This document shows, in pieces, positions 1 to 7,261 of a stretch of 34,564 bases of DNA. The notes under the pieces were generated by a model. The model ran no database searches and was not told the DNA's origin. It saw nothing but the letters and a program-made list of their open reading frames with translations. The position numbers were made by a program, and so were the translations under genes. The DNA lies in contig VFZY01000045.1 in NCBI GenBank assembly GCA_016870915.1, forward strand, positions 1 to 34,564. The letters run 5' to 3'. How positions within the stretch are numbered: the first letter of the stretch is position 1; each line of letters begins with the position of its first letter. The stretch is from Acidobacteriota bacterium. Its GTDB lineage: Bacteria > Acidobacteriota > Terriglobia > Bryobacterales > Bryobacteraceae.

Positions 1-292
1 TCAGCCGGAAGGTTGGATCCTGCGAGAGCCGCTCGGCATCGTTGACATCCTCGTAGCCGGCAATCCGGCTGTAGACGGACTGGCGCAGTAGGTCCGCCAG
101 CGGAAGCTGGGTATTCTTGCCGCGCCGTGAGTCAGTCAGGTGTTGGGCAATGAGAGCACCGAAGCCCAGCCGTTCATCCAACTCACGCACCAGGATCAGA
201 CCACCATCGGAAGTAACGCGCGATCCCTGGAAGTCGATCTTGAGAAGGCCGTTGAACGAGAGCTGAAAGGGCTGGTTTTGTTTGTCACCCAT
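1..292 (-). CDS. IS1380-family transposase, N-terminal part (cut by window edge)
   Basis: Reading leftward from the ATG at 292-290 gives 97 uninterrupted codons to the window edge. A good ribosome binding site (GGAGG) lies about ten bases upstream of the start. The product begins MGDKQNQPFQLSF and contains TSDGGLILVRELDERLGF, then a stretch ending in RQSVYSRIAGYEDVNDAERL. The early SDGG-L-L-RE-D motif and the R-x-Y-x-x-IAGYED-NDA motif are typical of the N-terminal part of IS1380-type DDE transposases. The DDE catalytic residues would lie outside the window, so it cannot be judged whether the gene is intact. It would catalyse cut-and-paste or copy movement of the element. The transposase is antisense to the ku remnant next to it. 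Confidence 0.85.
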   Translation of the reverse strand, partial: MGDKQNQPFQLSFNGLLKIDFQGSRVTSDGGLILVRELDERLGFGALIAQHLTDSRRGKNTQLPLADLLRQSVYSRIAGYEDVNDAERLSQDPTFRL

Positions 293-402
293 TGGGTGCT
301 GTCCTCCGCAGGGGTCTTCGCTGCCTTCAAACCCCTATCGATATTGATGCGGACGAGCATCCAGGAGATTCGCACGCGCGGCTCAAAACGGAAATGTGGG
401 TT
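1..402 (-). mobile_element. IS1380-type insertion sequence, one end only
   Basis: The window opens inside an insertion sequence. The start of an IS1380-family-like transposase lies at 292 and reads leftward off the window. The right end of the element is placed at about 390-402 because recognisable Ku protein sequence begins abruptly at 403 on the other strand. The terminal inverted repeat and the target duplication cannot be confirmed, since the other end is outside the window. The family is assigned from the transposase N-terminus; the exact boundary is inferred. Confidence 0.55.
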
Positions 403-942
403 GAAACTTCCTACTACCTGCAGCCCGAAGAGGCGGGCGAGAAGCCCTACACGCTGCTGTTTGAGGCCATGCGCTCCAGCGGCTACCTCGCCGTCGCCAA
501 GCTGCTCATGCACAATCGCGAACACATCGTCGTTCTGCGGCCCGGCAAGCGCGGCATGATTCTTCACACGCTCTATTACCGCGATGAAGTGCGCGAGATG
601 GACGAGTTCCGCACCGACACCTCAAACATTCGCGAAGCCGAAGTGAAGATGGCCCTGGGCCTCATTGAAGCCCTCGCCGCGCCCTTCGACCACGAAAAGT
701 ACCGTGACGTTTTCCGCGAACAGTTGCGCGCCATGATCCAGGCCAAGATCGACGGCCAGGAAGTGGTGGCCGCCCCGCAATCGCAGGAGATCGCCCCGGT
801 CATCGACATCATGGAAGCGCTCAAGCAAAGCCTGGCCCTGCTCAAGAAGCCGCCCGCGGCCGAAACCGAGCAGACCCCCGAGCTGGTGCTGACGCCGCCG
901 GCCGAACGCGCCCGCAGGCCTCGCCGCGTGGCCGGCGGATAG
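403..942 (+). pseudogene. ku: Ku protein (non-homologous end joining), C-terminal remnant
   Basis: From 403 the plus strand encodes 179 residues that match the middle and end of bacterial Ku: ETSYYLQPEEAGEKPY at the beginning, then AKLLMHNREHIVVLRPGK and an R-rich tail (ERARRPRRVAGG). Bacterial Ku forms a ring homodimer that binds DNA ends and recruits LigD. Family members are about 260-290 residues, so roughly the first 100 residues, half of the beta-barrel core, are missing here. The open frame continues upstream to an ATG at 292, but that part (IDIDADEHPGDSH) reads through the insertion-sequence end and has no Ku character. I therefore call this a gene interrupted by the adjacent IS1380-type element. 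The lost 5' part may sit on the far side of the element. No ligD is visible. Confidence 0.8.
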
Positions 943-1007
943 ACCTTGCGGCATCGCGGTAAACTTCAAGAAGTACCTCTCCACGAGGTCCTGCTTCACG
1001 AGACCTA

Positions 1008-2129
1008 ATGATCCAATTTGAACTGGACACCGATCGCGCACTGTTCGAAGGCGCATTCGAGTTCGCGCAGCAACAGGTGCGGCGGCTCATCGAAAAACAC
1101 CCGGACTTCTATCCGATGTACACGGAGAAAGGCCGCTGGAAGCACCGGAAACCCGCCTGGACGCACTGGTGCGACGGCTTCCTGCCCGGCATGATGTGGC
1201 TCTTCCACCGGCGCTCCGAAGGCGCCAACGCCGATTACTGGAAGCGCCAGGCCATCCGCTACACGGAGCCCCTGGAAGACCGCAAGTTCGACCGCGACGT
1301 TCACGACCTGGGCTTCATCTTCATGTCCACCTACCGCCGCTGGTTCGCCCTCACCCAGGACCCGCTGCTGAACGACGTCCTCATTCAAGCCGGCCAGACG
1401 CTCGCCCTGCGCTTCAAGGAAAAGGGCCAGTACCTGCGATCCTTCGTCAGCGATGAGTCCCTGTTCATCGACATCATGATGAACGTCGGCATCATCTTCT
1501 ACGCCGCCCGCGAAACCGGCGACCGCCGCCTGCGCGAGATCGCCATGCGCCACTCCCTCACCACCCGCCGATACCTGGTCCGCGGCGATGGCTCCACGTC
1601 GCACGAAGGTATCTTCGATCTCAAGACCGGCGAGTTCCAACGCCAGACCACGCACCAGGGTTTCCGTGGTGACTCCTGCTGGGCGCGCGGCCTCACCTGG
1701 GCCATCTACGGCTTCGGCACCTGCTATGAGTACGCCCGCGACCCCAACTTCCTGGCCACCGCCGAGGCCTGCGCCGACTACTACATCACTTATGCCCCCG
1801 CCAACGGCATCCCGCCGTGGGATTTCAACGCCCCCGCCGCCAGCCGCAAGCAGGTGGACACCTCCGCCGCCGCCATCGGCGCCGCCGGCCTGCTCCGCCT
1901 GAGCCGCCTGGTGCAGGACCCCGTCAAGGGGCATTTCTACTGGGCCAGCGGCCATCGCATCATGCGCAGCCTGTGTGAAAGCCACCTGGCAAAGGGCAAC
2001 CCGAACTGGGAAGGCATCCTCACCGGAGGCGTCTATCACATCCACAAGAAGCTCGGCGTGAATGAAAGCGTGATGTGGGGCGAACACTTCTTCGTCGAAG
2101 CCCTCGAACATCTGCTCAGCCCGCGGTAG
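1008..2129 (+). CDS. Glycoside hydrolase family 88 (unsaturated glucuronyl hydrolase)
   Basis: This 373-residue protein has the hallmarks of GH88, the alpha6/alpha6-barrel enzymes that hydrate and release the unsaturated uronic acid left at chain ends by polysaccharide lyases. WTHWCDGFLPGMMW (51-64) is the usual early motif. VHDLGFIF carries the likely catalytic Asp100, and SLFIDIMMNVGIIFYAA carries Asp155; both positions correspond to the paired Asp residues of the family. A later CWARGLTWAIYGF block is also typical. Length agrees with GH88 proteins. No export signal is evident, so it probably acts on imported oligosaccharides. It precedes the sugar kinase by 7 bases, which suggests one operon. 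The start follows only a weak ribosome binding site. GH105 is the nearest alternative family, but the motifs fit GH88 better. The natural substrate cannot be told from the sequence. Confidence 0.88.
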   Translation: MIQFELDTDRALFEGAFEFAQQQVRRLIEKHPDFYPMYTEKGRWKHRKPAWTHWCDGFLPGMMWLFHRRSEGANADYWKRQAIRYTEPLEDRKFDRDVHDLGFIFMSTYRRWFALTQDPLLNDVLIQAGQTLALRFKEKGQYLRSFVSDESLFIDIMMNVGIIFYAARETGDRRLREIAMRHSLTTRRYLVRGDGSTSHEGIFDLKTGEFQRQTTHQGFRGDSCWARGLTWAIYGFGTCYEYARDPNFLATAEACADYYITYAPANGIPPWDFNAPAASRKQVDTSAAAIGAAGLLRLSRLVQDPVKGHFYWASGHRIMRSLCESHLAKGNPNWEGILTGGVYHIHKKLGVNESVMWGEHFFVEALEHLLSPR

Positions 2130-2136
2130 CCGACCC

Positions 2137-3750
2137 ATGCCTCGCTACGCCATCGGCGTCGACTATGGCACGGAGTCCGGCCGCGTCATGCTCGCCTCGC
2201 TCGACACCGGCGAGGAAGCGGCCTGGCAGGTGGTGCGCTACCCGAACGGCGTGCTCGATGAGCGGCTGCCCGATGGCACGCCGCTCGGTCCCGATTGGGC
2301 CCTGCAGGACCCGCGCGACTACGAACGCGTGCTCGAAGAGGGTATCCCCGCCGTGCTCCGGACCGCTGGCGTCACGCCGGATCAGATCGTGGGCATCGGC
2401 ACGGACTTCACCGCCTGCACCATGCTGCCCACCCTTGCCGATGGCACACCGCTGTGCCAGGTGCCCGCTTTCGCCGGCCAGCCCCATGCCTGGGTGAAGC
2501 TGTGGAAGCATCACGCCGCGCAGCCCGAGGCGGACCGCATCGAACAGGTCAACGCCGAAACCAAAGGCGCCGCCCTGCGCCACCACAACGGCCGCTTCTC
2601 CTCCGAATGGTTCTTCGCCAAACTGCTTGAGACCCTGAACCACGCCCCTCAGGTCTACCGCGCCGCGGACCGCTTCATCGAGGCCGGCGATTGGATCGTC
2701 TGGCGCATGACCGGCGCCGAACGCCGCAACGAATGCGCCGCCGGCTACAAGGGCATGTGGGTGAAAGGCTCGGGCTTCCCCGCGCCTGCGTTCTTCGCCG
2801 CTCTCCATCCGGACCTGGCGGACGTCACCGCGAAGCTCGCTTCGGACTACTACCCGCTGGGCTCCAAGGCCGGCGGCCTGACACCGGAAATGGCCGCCCG
2901 GCTCGGTCTGAACCCGGGCACACCCGTCGCCGTGGGCCACATCGATGCCCATGCCGGCGTACCGGCCTGCGGCGTCGTTGAGCCCGGTTCGCTCGTCATG
3001 ATCATGGGCACCTCCCTCTGCCACATGCTGATGGCGAACGAAGGCCCGGTGGTGGAAGGCGTGGCCGGTGTCGTGCAGGATGGCATCGTTCCGGGCTATT
3101 GGGGTTACGAAGCTGGACAGGCGGCCGTGGGCGACCTCTACGCCTGGTTCTTTCGCGCCTTCGGCGTTGCACCCGATGCCGTCACCGGGGAGGCATTGAA
3201 AATCCCTCCCGGCGCAAGCGGACTGGTGGCGCTTGATTGGTGGAACGGCAACCGCAGCGTGCTCATGAACGCCGGCCTCAGCGGCGCGCTCATGGGCGCC
3301 ACACTCGCCACCACACCCGCCGAGATCTATCGCGCGCTGGTGGAAGCCACGGCTTTCGGCACTCTCACCGTGATCCGGGCGTTTGAAAAACACGGCATTC
3401 CCATCGAACGTCTCATCGCCTGCGGAGGCCTGGCCGAAAAAAGCCCGCTCGTCATGCAGATCTTCGCCGACGTGACCAATCGCCAGATTGCCCTGCCGCG
3501 CTCGCTGCAGGCTTCAGGCCTCGGCGCGGCCATGCATGGCGCCGTCGCCGGCGGCGTTTTCGCCTCCATCGCCCAGGCCGCGAACGCGATGGCCGGACTC
3601 CAGAGCCGCGGCTATCAGCCGTCCGCCCAGGCGCACGCCGTCTATCAGCGCGTCTACGAAGAGTATCTCCTGCTGCACGACTACTTCGGTCGTGGGGCCA
3701 ACGACGCTATGCGCCGCCTGCGAGCCTTGTCCGCGCAGTGCCGCGGATAA
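2137..3750 (+). CDS. araB: Ribulokinase-like FGGY sugar kinase
   Basis: The 537-residue product begins RYAIGVDYGTESGRVML, the ATP/phosphate-binding start of FGGY-family carbohydrate kinases. It carries the ribulokinase-type blocks GTDFTACTMLP, VKLWKHHAAQPEADRI, GYKGMWVKGS and VAVGHIDAHAGVPACG; the Asp in HIDAH is the expected catalytic base. C-terminal ACGGLAEKSPLVMQIFADV is the usual adenosine-binding region. Length fits ribulokinase (about 540-570). The reaction would be ATP-dependent phosphorylation of L-ribulose or a related ketose. It lies 7 bases after the GH88 gene. No araA or araD is next to it, so another pentulose or uronate-derived sugar is possible. Its last 44 bases overlap the end of the convergent membrane-protein gene. 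Confidence 0.85.
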   Translation: MPRYAIGVDYGTESGRVMLASLDTGEEAAWQVVRYPNGVLDERLPDGTPLGPDWALQDPRDYERVLEEGIPAVLRTAGVTPDQIVGIGTDFTACTMLPTLADGTPLCQVPAFAGQPHAWVKLWKHHAAQPEADRIEQVNAETKGAALRHHNGRFSSEWFFAKLLETLNHAPQVYRAADRFIEAGDWIVWRMTGAERRNECAAGYKGMWVKGSGFPAPAFFAALHPDLADVTAKLASDYYPLGSKAGGLTPEMAARLGLNPGTPVAVGHIDAHAGVPACGVVEPGSLVMIMGTSLCHMLMANEGPVVEGVAGVVQDGIVPGYWGYEAGQAAVGDLYAWFFRAFGVAPDAVTGEALKIPPGASGLVALDWWNGNRSVLMNAGLSGALMGATLATTPAEIYRALVEATAFGTLTVIRAFEKHGIPIERLIACGGLAEKSPLVMQIFADVTNRQIALPRSLQASGLGAAMHGAVAGGVFASIAQAANAMAGLQSRGYQPSAQAHAVYQRVYEEYLLLHDYFGRGANDAMRRLRALSAQCRG

Positions 3751-6082
3751 GCAGCAGCGCCGCCACGTACAGCGCCGCGCCGATCAACATCGCTTCCCGC
3801 AAGCCCAGATAGATGGCCAGGAAAATCGCGCTCGCCGAGCCCAGCACGCTCGACGCCGAATTGAGCGACCACGCCCACCGCACCGAAGGCTTGTGCCAGC
3901 CCTCCAGCCGCGCCAGGCCCGCCGGAAACGGGATGCCCATGCAGAAGCCCGCCGGGGCGATCATCACCACCGACACCGCCATCTTCACCCACAGCGGCCA
4001 GCCCACCGCGCCATCCGTGATCACGCCCGCGCTCACCGCCAGCAGCGCCACCAGCGCTGAAATCGAGCCCAGCACCACCTGCAGCCGGCCGTCATCGGCG
4101 CGCACCAGGCGCCGGCTCATGTAACTGCCCGCGCCGCTCGATACCAGCATCGCGAACACAATCACCACCAGCGCATAGGTGGGGTGGCCCAGGAACAGAA
4201 CGAACTTCTGGATCAGCGCCACCTGGATCAGAATGTACCCCGCCCCCAGACAAACAAAGTAGAGAAGGTACCGCCGGATGCCGCGCTCCACCGGCAGCCG
4301 CGTGCCCAGCATCAGCGGCGGCAGCACCAGCACCAGCGCCGTCGCCGCCAGGCTGACCCCCATCAGCCCGAACAACAGCGGCACCGCCCGGTTGATCTTG
4401 TAGTCGGCGCTGTCGCGCGACATCGAGGTCACGAACTCCCACAAATCCCGCGGCTGCACGGTGTAAAAGAAGAACGGCCGGTTGTCGTCCACCGAGGTCA
4501 CATCGAACCGGTAACTCTCCAGGAACCCCGCCGGATCCGTGGTCCGCAGATACTCGCCAAACGCATTCGTCGGCCGGTCCCCCGGCAGGTACACAATCGG
4601 GATCCTGCCAGCCAGTTCACTCCGCGTCCGGTCGATATCGGCCGCCGTGAACGGCTTCCGTGAAATCAACACCGTGTCGCGGGCGCCCCAGCCGTTGATC
4701 AACTGCCCGTCCTCCCGCAGCACAATCACGTGCTTCCAGGTCTGCGTCTCACCCAGTTCCGCCAGCGCCGTGTCCGCCAGCGTCAGCAGACGCAGCGATT
4801 CGCGCGGCGGTTCGAATCCCCAGCGCGTGAACACCAGGATCCCGTCATCGGTCAGGTGCGCCAGATAGTCGCGGAACGCATCGCTTGTGTAGAGGTTGTT
4901 CTCCGAAAGCGCGAACGCGCCCGCCGCCGTCGAGGCCCACGTGTCCACCAGCGTGGCCTGAATCACCTGGTACTTCTCCGTCGAACGCCGCACGAACGCC
5001 CGTCCGTCCTCCACCACGATCCTCACCTCAGGCCGGAAGTAGAGCCGCTTGCTCAGATCGGCGAACCGGTCCTTCATCACCTTCTCGGCGATGATCGGAT
5101 TGATCTCCACGCCCGTGATATCCTTCGACCCCGAAGCCAGCGCCCGCGAAACGTCCCATCCCCCGCCCGGCCCGATAATCAGCGTCTTGGCTCCCGGCCG
5201 CAGCACATACGGGAAGCCCATGCCCTGATACAGCAGCCCCTCGCGGTCATCCTTCGTCAGCTTGTCGAAATCAAACTCCGCGATCCCCGTCGCCGCGTCC
5301 GCATCGATCACAATGCTCATCCGCGTCGAACCCGGCTCCGGAGCCACGGCGATCCGTGAAAAGCTGTTCCACTTCACATACCGCTCGCCCTGCAGCTTCT
5401 GACCCTTGGCGTACTTCACGTCGATCATCGGGCGCTTGATGTTGAAGATCATCAGCGCCACAATCACCAGCGCCAGCGCCGCCCCGGCCGCCCGCCCGCG
5501 CCCGTTCCGCGCAAGGTTGAACCACACCGACGAACTGGCCGCAAACAGCACCCCCACGCTGATCAGCGTGTTCTGACCTCCGAAGACGTCGAGAAAAGGC
5601 ACCAGCAGCAGGCAGCCGCCCGCTGCGCCCAGAAGATCGAAGAAGTACACCCGGTCCACCCGCGAGACCGTCTCCGAAATCGCCAGCGACACAATCGCGC
5701 CGGAAAAGGTGAACGGAACCGCGCTTGCGAAGTAGACCAGCGCGAGAGTCAGGTTCCCCGGCTCGCCCTCCACGCTCAGCAGGAAGATCAGCGACAACAC
5801 CACCGCCACGCTGTTGGCCGCCGCCAGGGTTCCCAGTTTTCCGAACAACGAGCCCCGCCAGCCCGCCACCACATACGAGAACACACCACCCGCGCCCAGC
5901 CCGAACAACGCGATCGAAATCGCCAGGAAGGCCAGATGGTAGTAAAAAATCACCGAGAAAATCCGCGTCAGCGCCAGTTCAAGCAGCAGCGTGGCGAGCG
6001 TTGTGAGCGCCACGCCCCAATACACTTGCGGCCAACTAACGGGTTCCGGTGCGGAGGTTTCGGAAAGCGAGATGCGAGACAA
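3707..6082 (-). CDS. Membrane protein with spermidine-synthase-like domain
   Basis: The 791-residue product has a long hydrophobic N-terminal half (about 18-215, several membrane segments starting YWGVALTTLATLLLELALTR). A soluble Rossmann-type domain follows, with TLIIGPGGGWDVSRAL (300-315) and ITGVEINPII as the aminopropyltransferase/AdoMet-like nucleotide-binding signatures, and SVDDNRPFFFYTV after it. A second membrane block fills about 560-785. This is the architecture of the large fused polyamine-synthase-like membrane proteins of environmental bacteria, whose substrate is generally unknown. The only in-frame start at the N-terminus is TTG at 6082, immediately preceded by AGGA with almost no spacer, so the true start may be a little downstream. 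The gene converges on the kinase gene and overlaps it by 44 bases. Polyamine synthesis itself is not shown. Confidence 0.8.
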   Translation of the reverse strand: MSRISLSETSAPEPVSWPQVYWGVALTTLATLLLELALTRIFSVIFYYHLAFLAISIALFGLGAGGVFSYVVAGWRGSLFGKLGTLAAANSVAVVLSLIFLLSVEGEPGNLTLALVYFASAVPFTFSGAIVSLAISETVSRVDRVYFFDLLGAAGGCLLLVPFLDVFGGQNTLISVGVLFAASSSVWFNLARNGRGRAAGAALALVIVALMIFNIKRPMIDVKYAKGQKLQGERYVKWNSFSRIAVAPEPGSTRMSIVIDADAATGIAEFDFDKLTKDDREGLLYQGMGFPYVLRPGAKTLIIGPGGGWDVSRALASGSKDITGVEINPIIAEKVMKDRFADLSKRLYFRPEVRIVVEDGRAFVRRSTEKYQVIQATLVDTWASTAAGAFALSENNLYTSDAFRDYLAHLTDDGILVFTRWGFEPPRESLRLLTLADTALAELGETQTWKHVIVLREDGQLINGWGARDTVLISRKPFTAADIDRTRSELAGRIPIVYLPGDRPTNAFGEYLRTTDPAGFLESYRFDVTSVDDNRPFFFYTVQPRDLWEFVTSMSRDSADYKINRAVPLLFGLMGVSLAATALVLVLPPLMLGTRLPVERGIRRYLLYFVCLGAGYILIQVALIQKFVLFLGHPTYALVVIVFAMLVSSGAGSYMSRRLVRADDGRLQVVLGSISALVALLAVSAGVITDGAVGWPLWVKMAVSVVMIAPAGFCMGIPFPAGLARLEGWHKPSVRWAWSLNSASSVLGSASAIFLAIYLGLREAMLIGAALYVAALLLIRGTARTRLAGGA

Positions 6083-6105
6083 TCCTACATCTTAGCGTCT
6101 GGCGG

Positions 6106-6915
6106 CTAATCCACGCTGAACACGAACGGCTCGCCGTAGCCCAGTTCCTGATAACCCACGCCCGGCGCACGCAGTTTCAGCGACGCGGCAAACTGGCGCG
6201 GATCCACGCGATTGTCCGCGAACATGTCGTAGTGGCACGGAATCGCCGCCTTCGGCCCGATCTTCCCCACAATGTCCGCCGCCTCCCAGTGCGAGAGATT
6301 GTTGAACCCGCCGTTGATGCACGTCACCACCAGATCCGGCTTGTGGCGCGCTGCCGACACCAGCAGCTCCGTGTAGTCCGTGTCACCCGTCACATACACC
6401 CGCGGCCCCCGCGAGCCGAACTGGAACACAAACCCCATGTGGTTCAGATCCGTGTCGTCCGTCGGCAGCGCGAACGTTCCATGCACCGCCACGTCGCGAA
6501 ACTCCACCAGGCACTGCGGCCACGCCGGCTGAATCCGTCCCTCCTCCACGCCGCTCGCGCGAAACACGTCGCAGCTAGGGTGCGGCCCCAGGAACATCAT
6601 CGTGTCCTTGTGCCGCAATCCTTCAATCGTCGCCGGGTCGGTGTGATCCTGATGGTTGTGCGTGCACGTGTAGAGGTCCACCTCCAGGTCCTCCGGCGGA
6701 ATCAGAATCGGAACCTGGCGCCGCAAATCCAGCCCCAGGGACGCCGCCAGCCCCTCGCACGAATCGCTCAGGTAAAGGTCCGTTGAAACCAGAGTCCCCT
6801 CCGGCGACTTCATGATGTAGCCGTTCTGCCCGAACCACCACATCGCCACACTCCCTCGGGGAACCGGGAACGCCTTGATTGCGCGCATCAACGCCCCGGA
6901 GTTTGTCATGCTCAT
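6106..6915 (-). CDS. UlaG-like metallo-beta-lactamase-fold hydrolase
   Basis: The ORF can be extended upstream to 7134, but the family-like sequence starts at MSMTNSGAL. The start chosen is ATG 6915, behind GGAGG; ATG 6909, six bases on, has a better spacer and is equally possible. The product is about 269 residues. VAMWWFGQNGYIMKS and STDLYLSD match the N-terminus of UlaG, the L-ascorbate-6-phosphate lactonase. CTHNHQDHTD gives the metal-binding HxHxDH motif (H86, H88, D90, H91), and VYVTGDTDY and IPCHYDMF supply later metal ligands. UlaG itself is about 354 residues, so this is a shorter relative, and the substrate is unknown. It is divergent from the YtxH gene. The membrane-protein gene starts 23 bases after this gene ends. 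Confidence 0.82.
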   Translation of the reverse strand: MSMTNSGALMRAIKAFPVPRGSVAMWWFGQNGYIMKSPEGTLVSTDLYLSDSCEGLAASLGLDLRRQVPILIPPEDLEVDLYTCTHNHQDHTDPATIEGLRHKDTMMFLGPHPSCDVFRASGVEEGRIQPAWPQCLVEFRDVAVHGTFALPTDDTDLNHMGFVFQFGSRGPRVYVTGDTDYTELLVSAARHKPDLVVTCINGGFNNLSHWEAADIVGKIGPKAAIPCHYDMFADNRVDPRQFAASLKLRAPGVGYQELGYGEPFVFSVD

Positions 6916-6951
6916 CGTTCCTCCGAGAATAGCAGCGCCGGAGACACGCGA

Positions 6952-6957
6952 TACAAT
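6952..6957 (+). promoter_or_regulatory. Candidate -10 element for a leaderless transcript
   Basis: TACAAT stands seven bases before the ATG at 6965 with no ribosome binding site between them. This spacing is what leaderless genes show in groups where such transcripts are common. No convincing -35 box is visible. The assignment is an inference from one short motif. Confidence 0.35.
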
Positions 6958-6964
6958 GGTACTT

Positions 6965-7231
6965 ATGGCACAAAACAACTCTGGCGAACGTCTCATCTGG
7001 TTCTTTGCCGGCGCCGCCGTCGGCGCCGCCCTCGGCATCCTCTTCGCGCCCCAGTCAGGAGCCGACACCCGCCGCTTCATCGGCCGCAAAGCCGACGAAG
7101 CCCGCGACTCCATTGAGGATGCCGGCCGCGACATGCTGGACCGTGGCCGCGACCTCTACGCCAAGGGCCGCGAGATCGCCGACGAAGCCGCCGAACTGTT
7201 CGAACGCGGCCGCCGCATCGTCCAGGGCTAG
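6965..7231 (+). CDS. YtxH-domain small membrane-associated protein
   Basis: An 88-residue protein with one hydrophobic segment, LIWFFAGAAVGAALGILFAP (10-29), directly followed by QSGADTRR. This glycine-rich segment plus FAP-x-SG-x-x-TR is the signature of YtxH-like (GvpP-type) proteins. The rest, from 40 on, is a strongly charged amphipathic helix (KADEARDSIEDAGRDMLDR and so on), likely coiled or surface-lying. YtxH proteins are linked to general stress in Firmicutes; their biochemical role is not known. An in-frame ATG at 6956 would add MVL, but 6965 gives the usual start. The gene is divergent from the UlaG-like gene and 30 bases before the aldehyde dehydrogenase. Confidence 0.78.
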   Translation: MAQNNSGERLIWFFAGAAVGAALGILFAPQSGADTRRFIGRKADEARDSIEDAGRDMLDRGRDLYAKGREIADEAAELFERGRRIVQG

Positions 7232-7251
7232 CCTGAGCTGTAATGCACAGC

Positions 7252-7256
7252 GAGGA
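7252..7256 (+). promoter_or_regulatory. Ribosome binding site supporting a TTG start
   Basis: GAGGA lies five bases before TTG 7262. It decides the start of the pyrroline-5-carboxylate dehydrogenase gene, because no ATG or GTG gives a family-length N-terminus. Confidence 0.6.
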
Positions 7257-7261
7257 ACAAT

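Noticed and set aside
140-559. 139-codon plus-strand open frame at the left edge
   Set aside because: It reads antisense through the transposase start and then out of frame through ku; the translation has no family character.
6916-7134. N-terminal extension of the UlaG-like frame
   Set aside because: It is antisense to the YtxH gene, and a good GGAGG site and the family-like N-terminus both place the start at 6915 or 6909.
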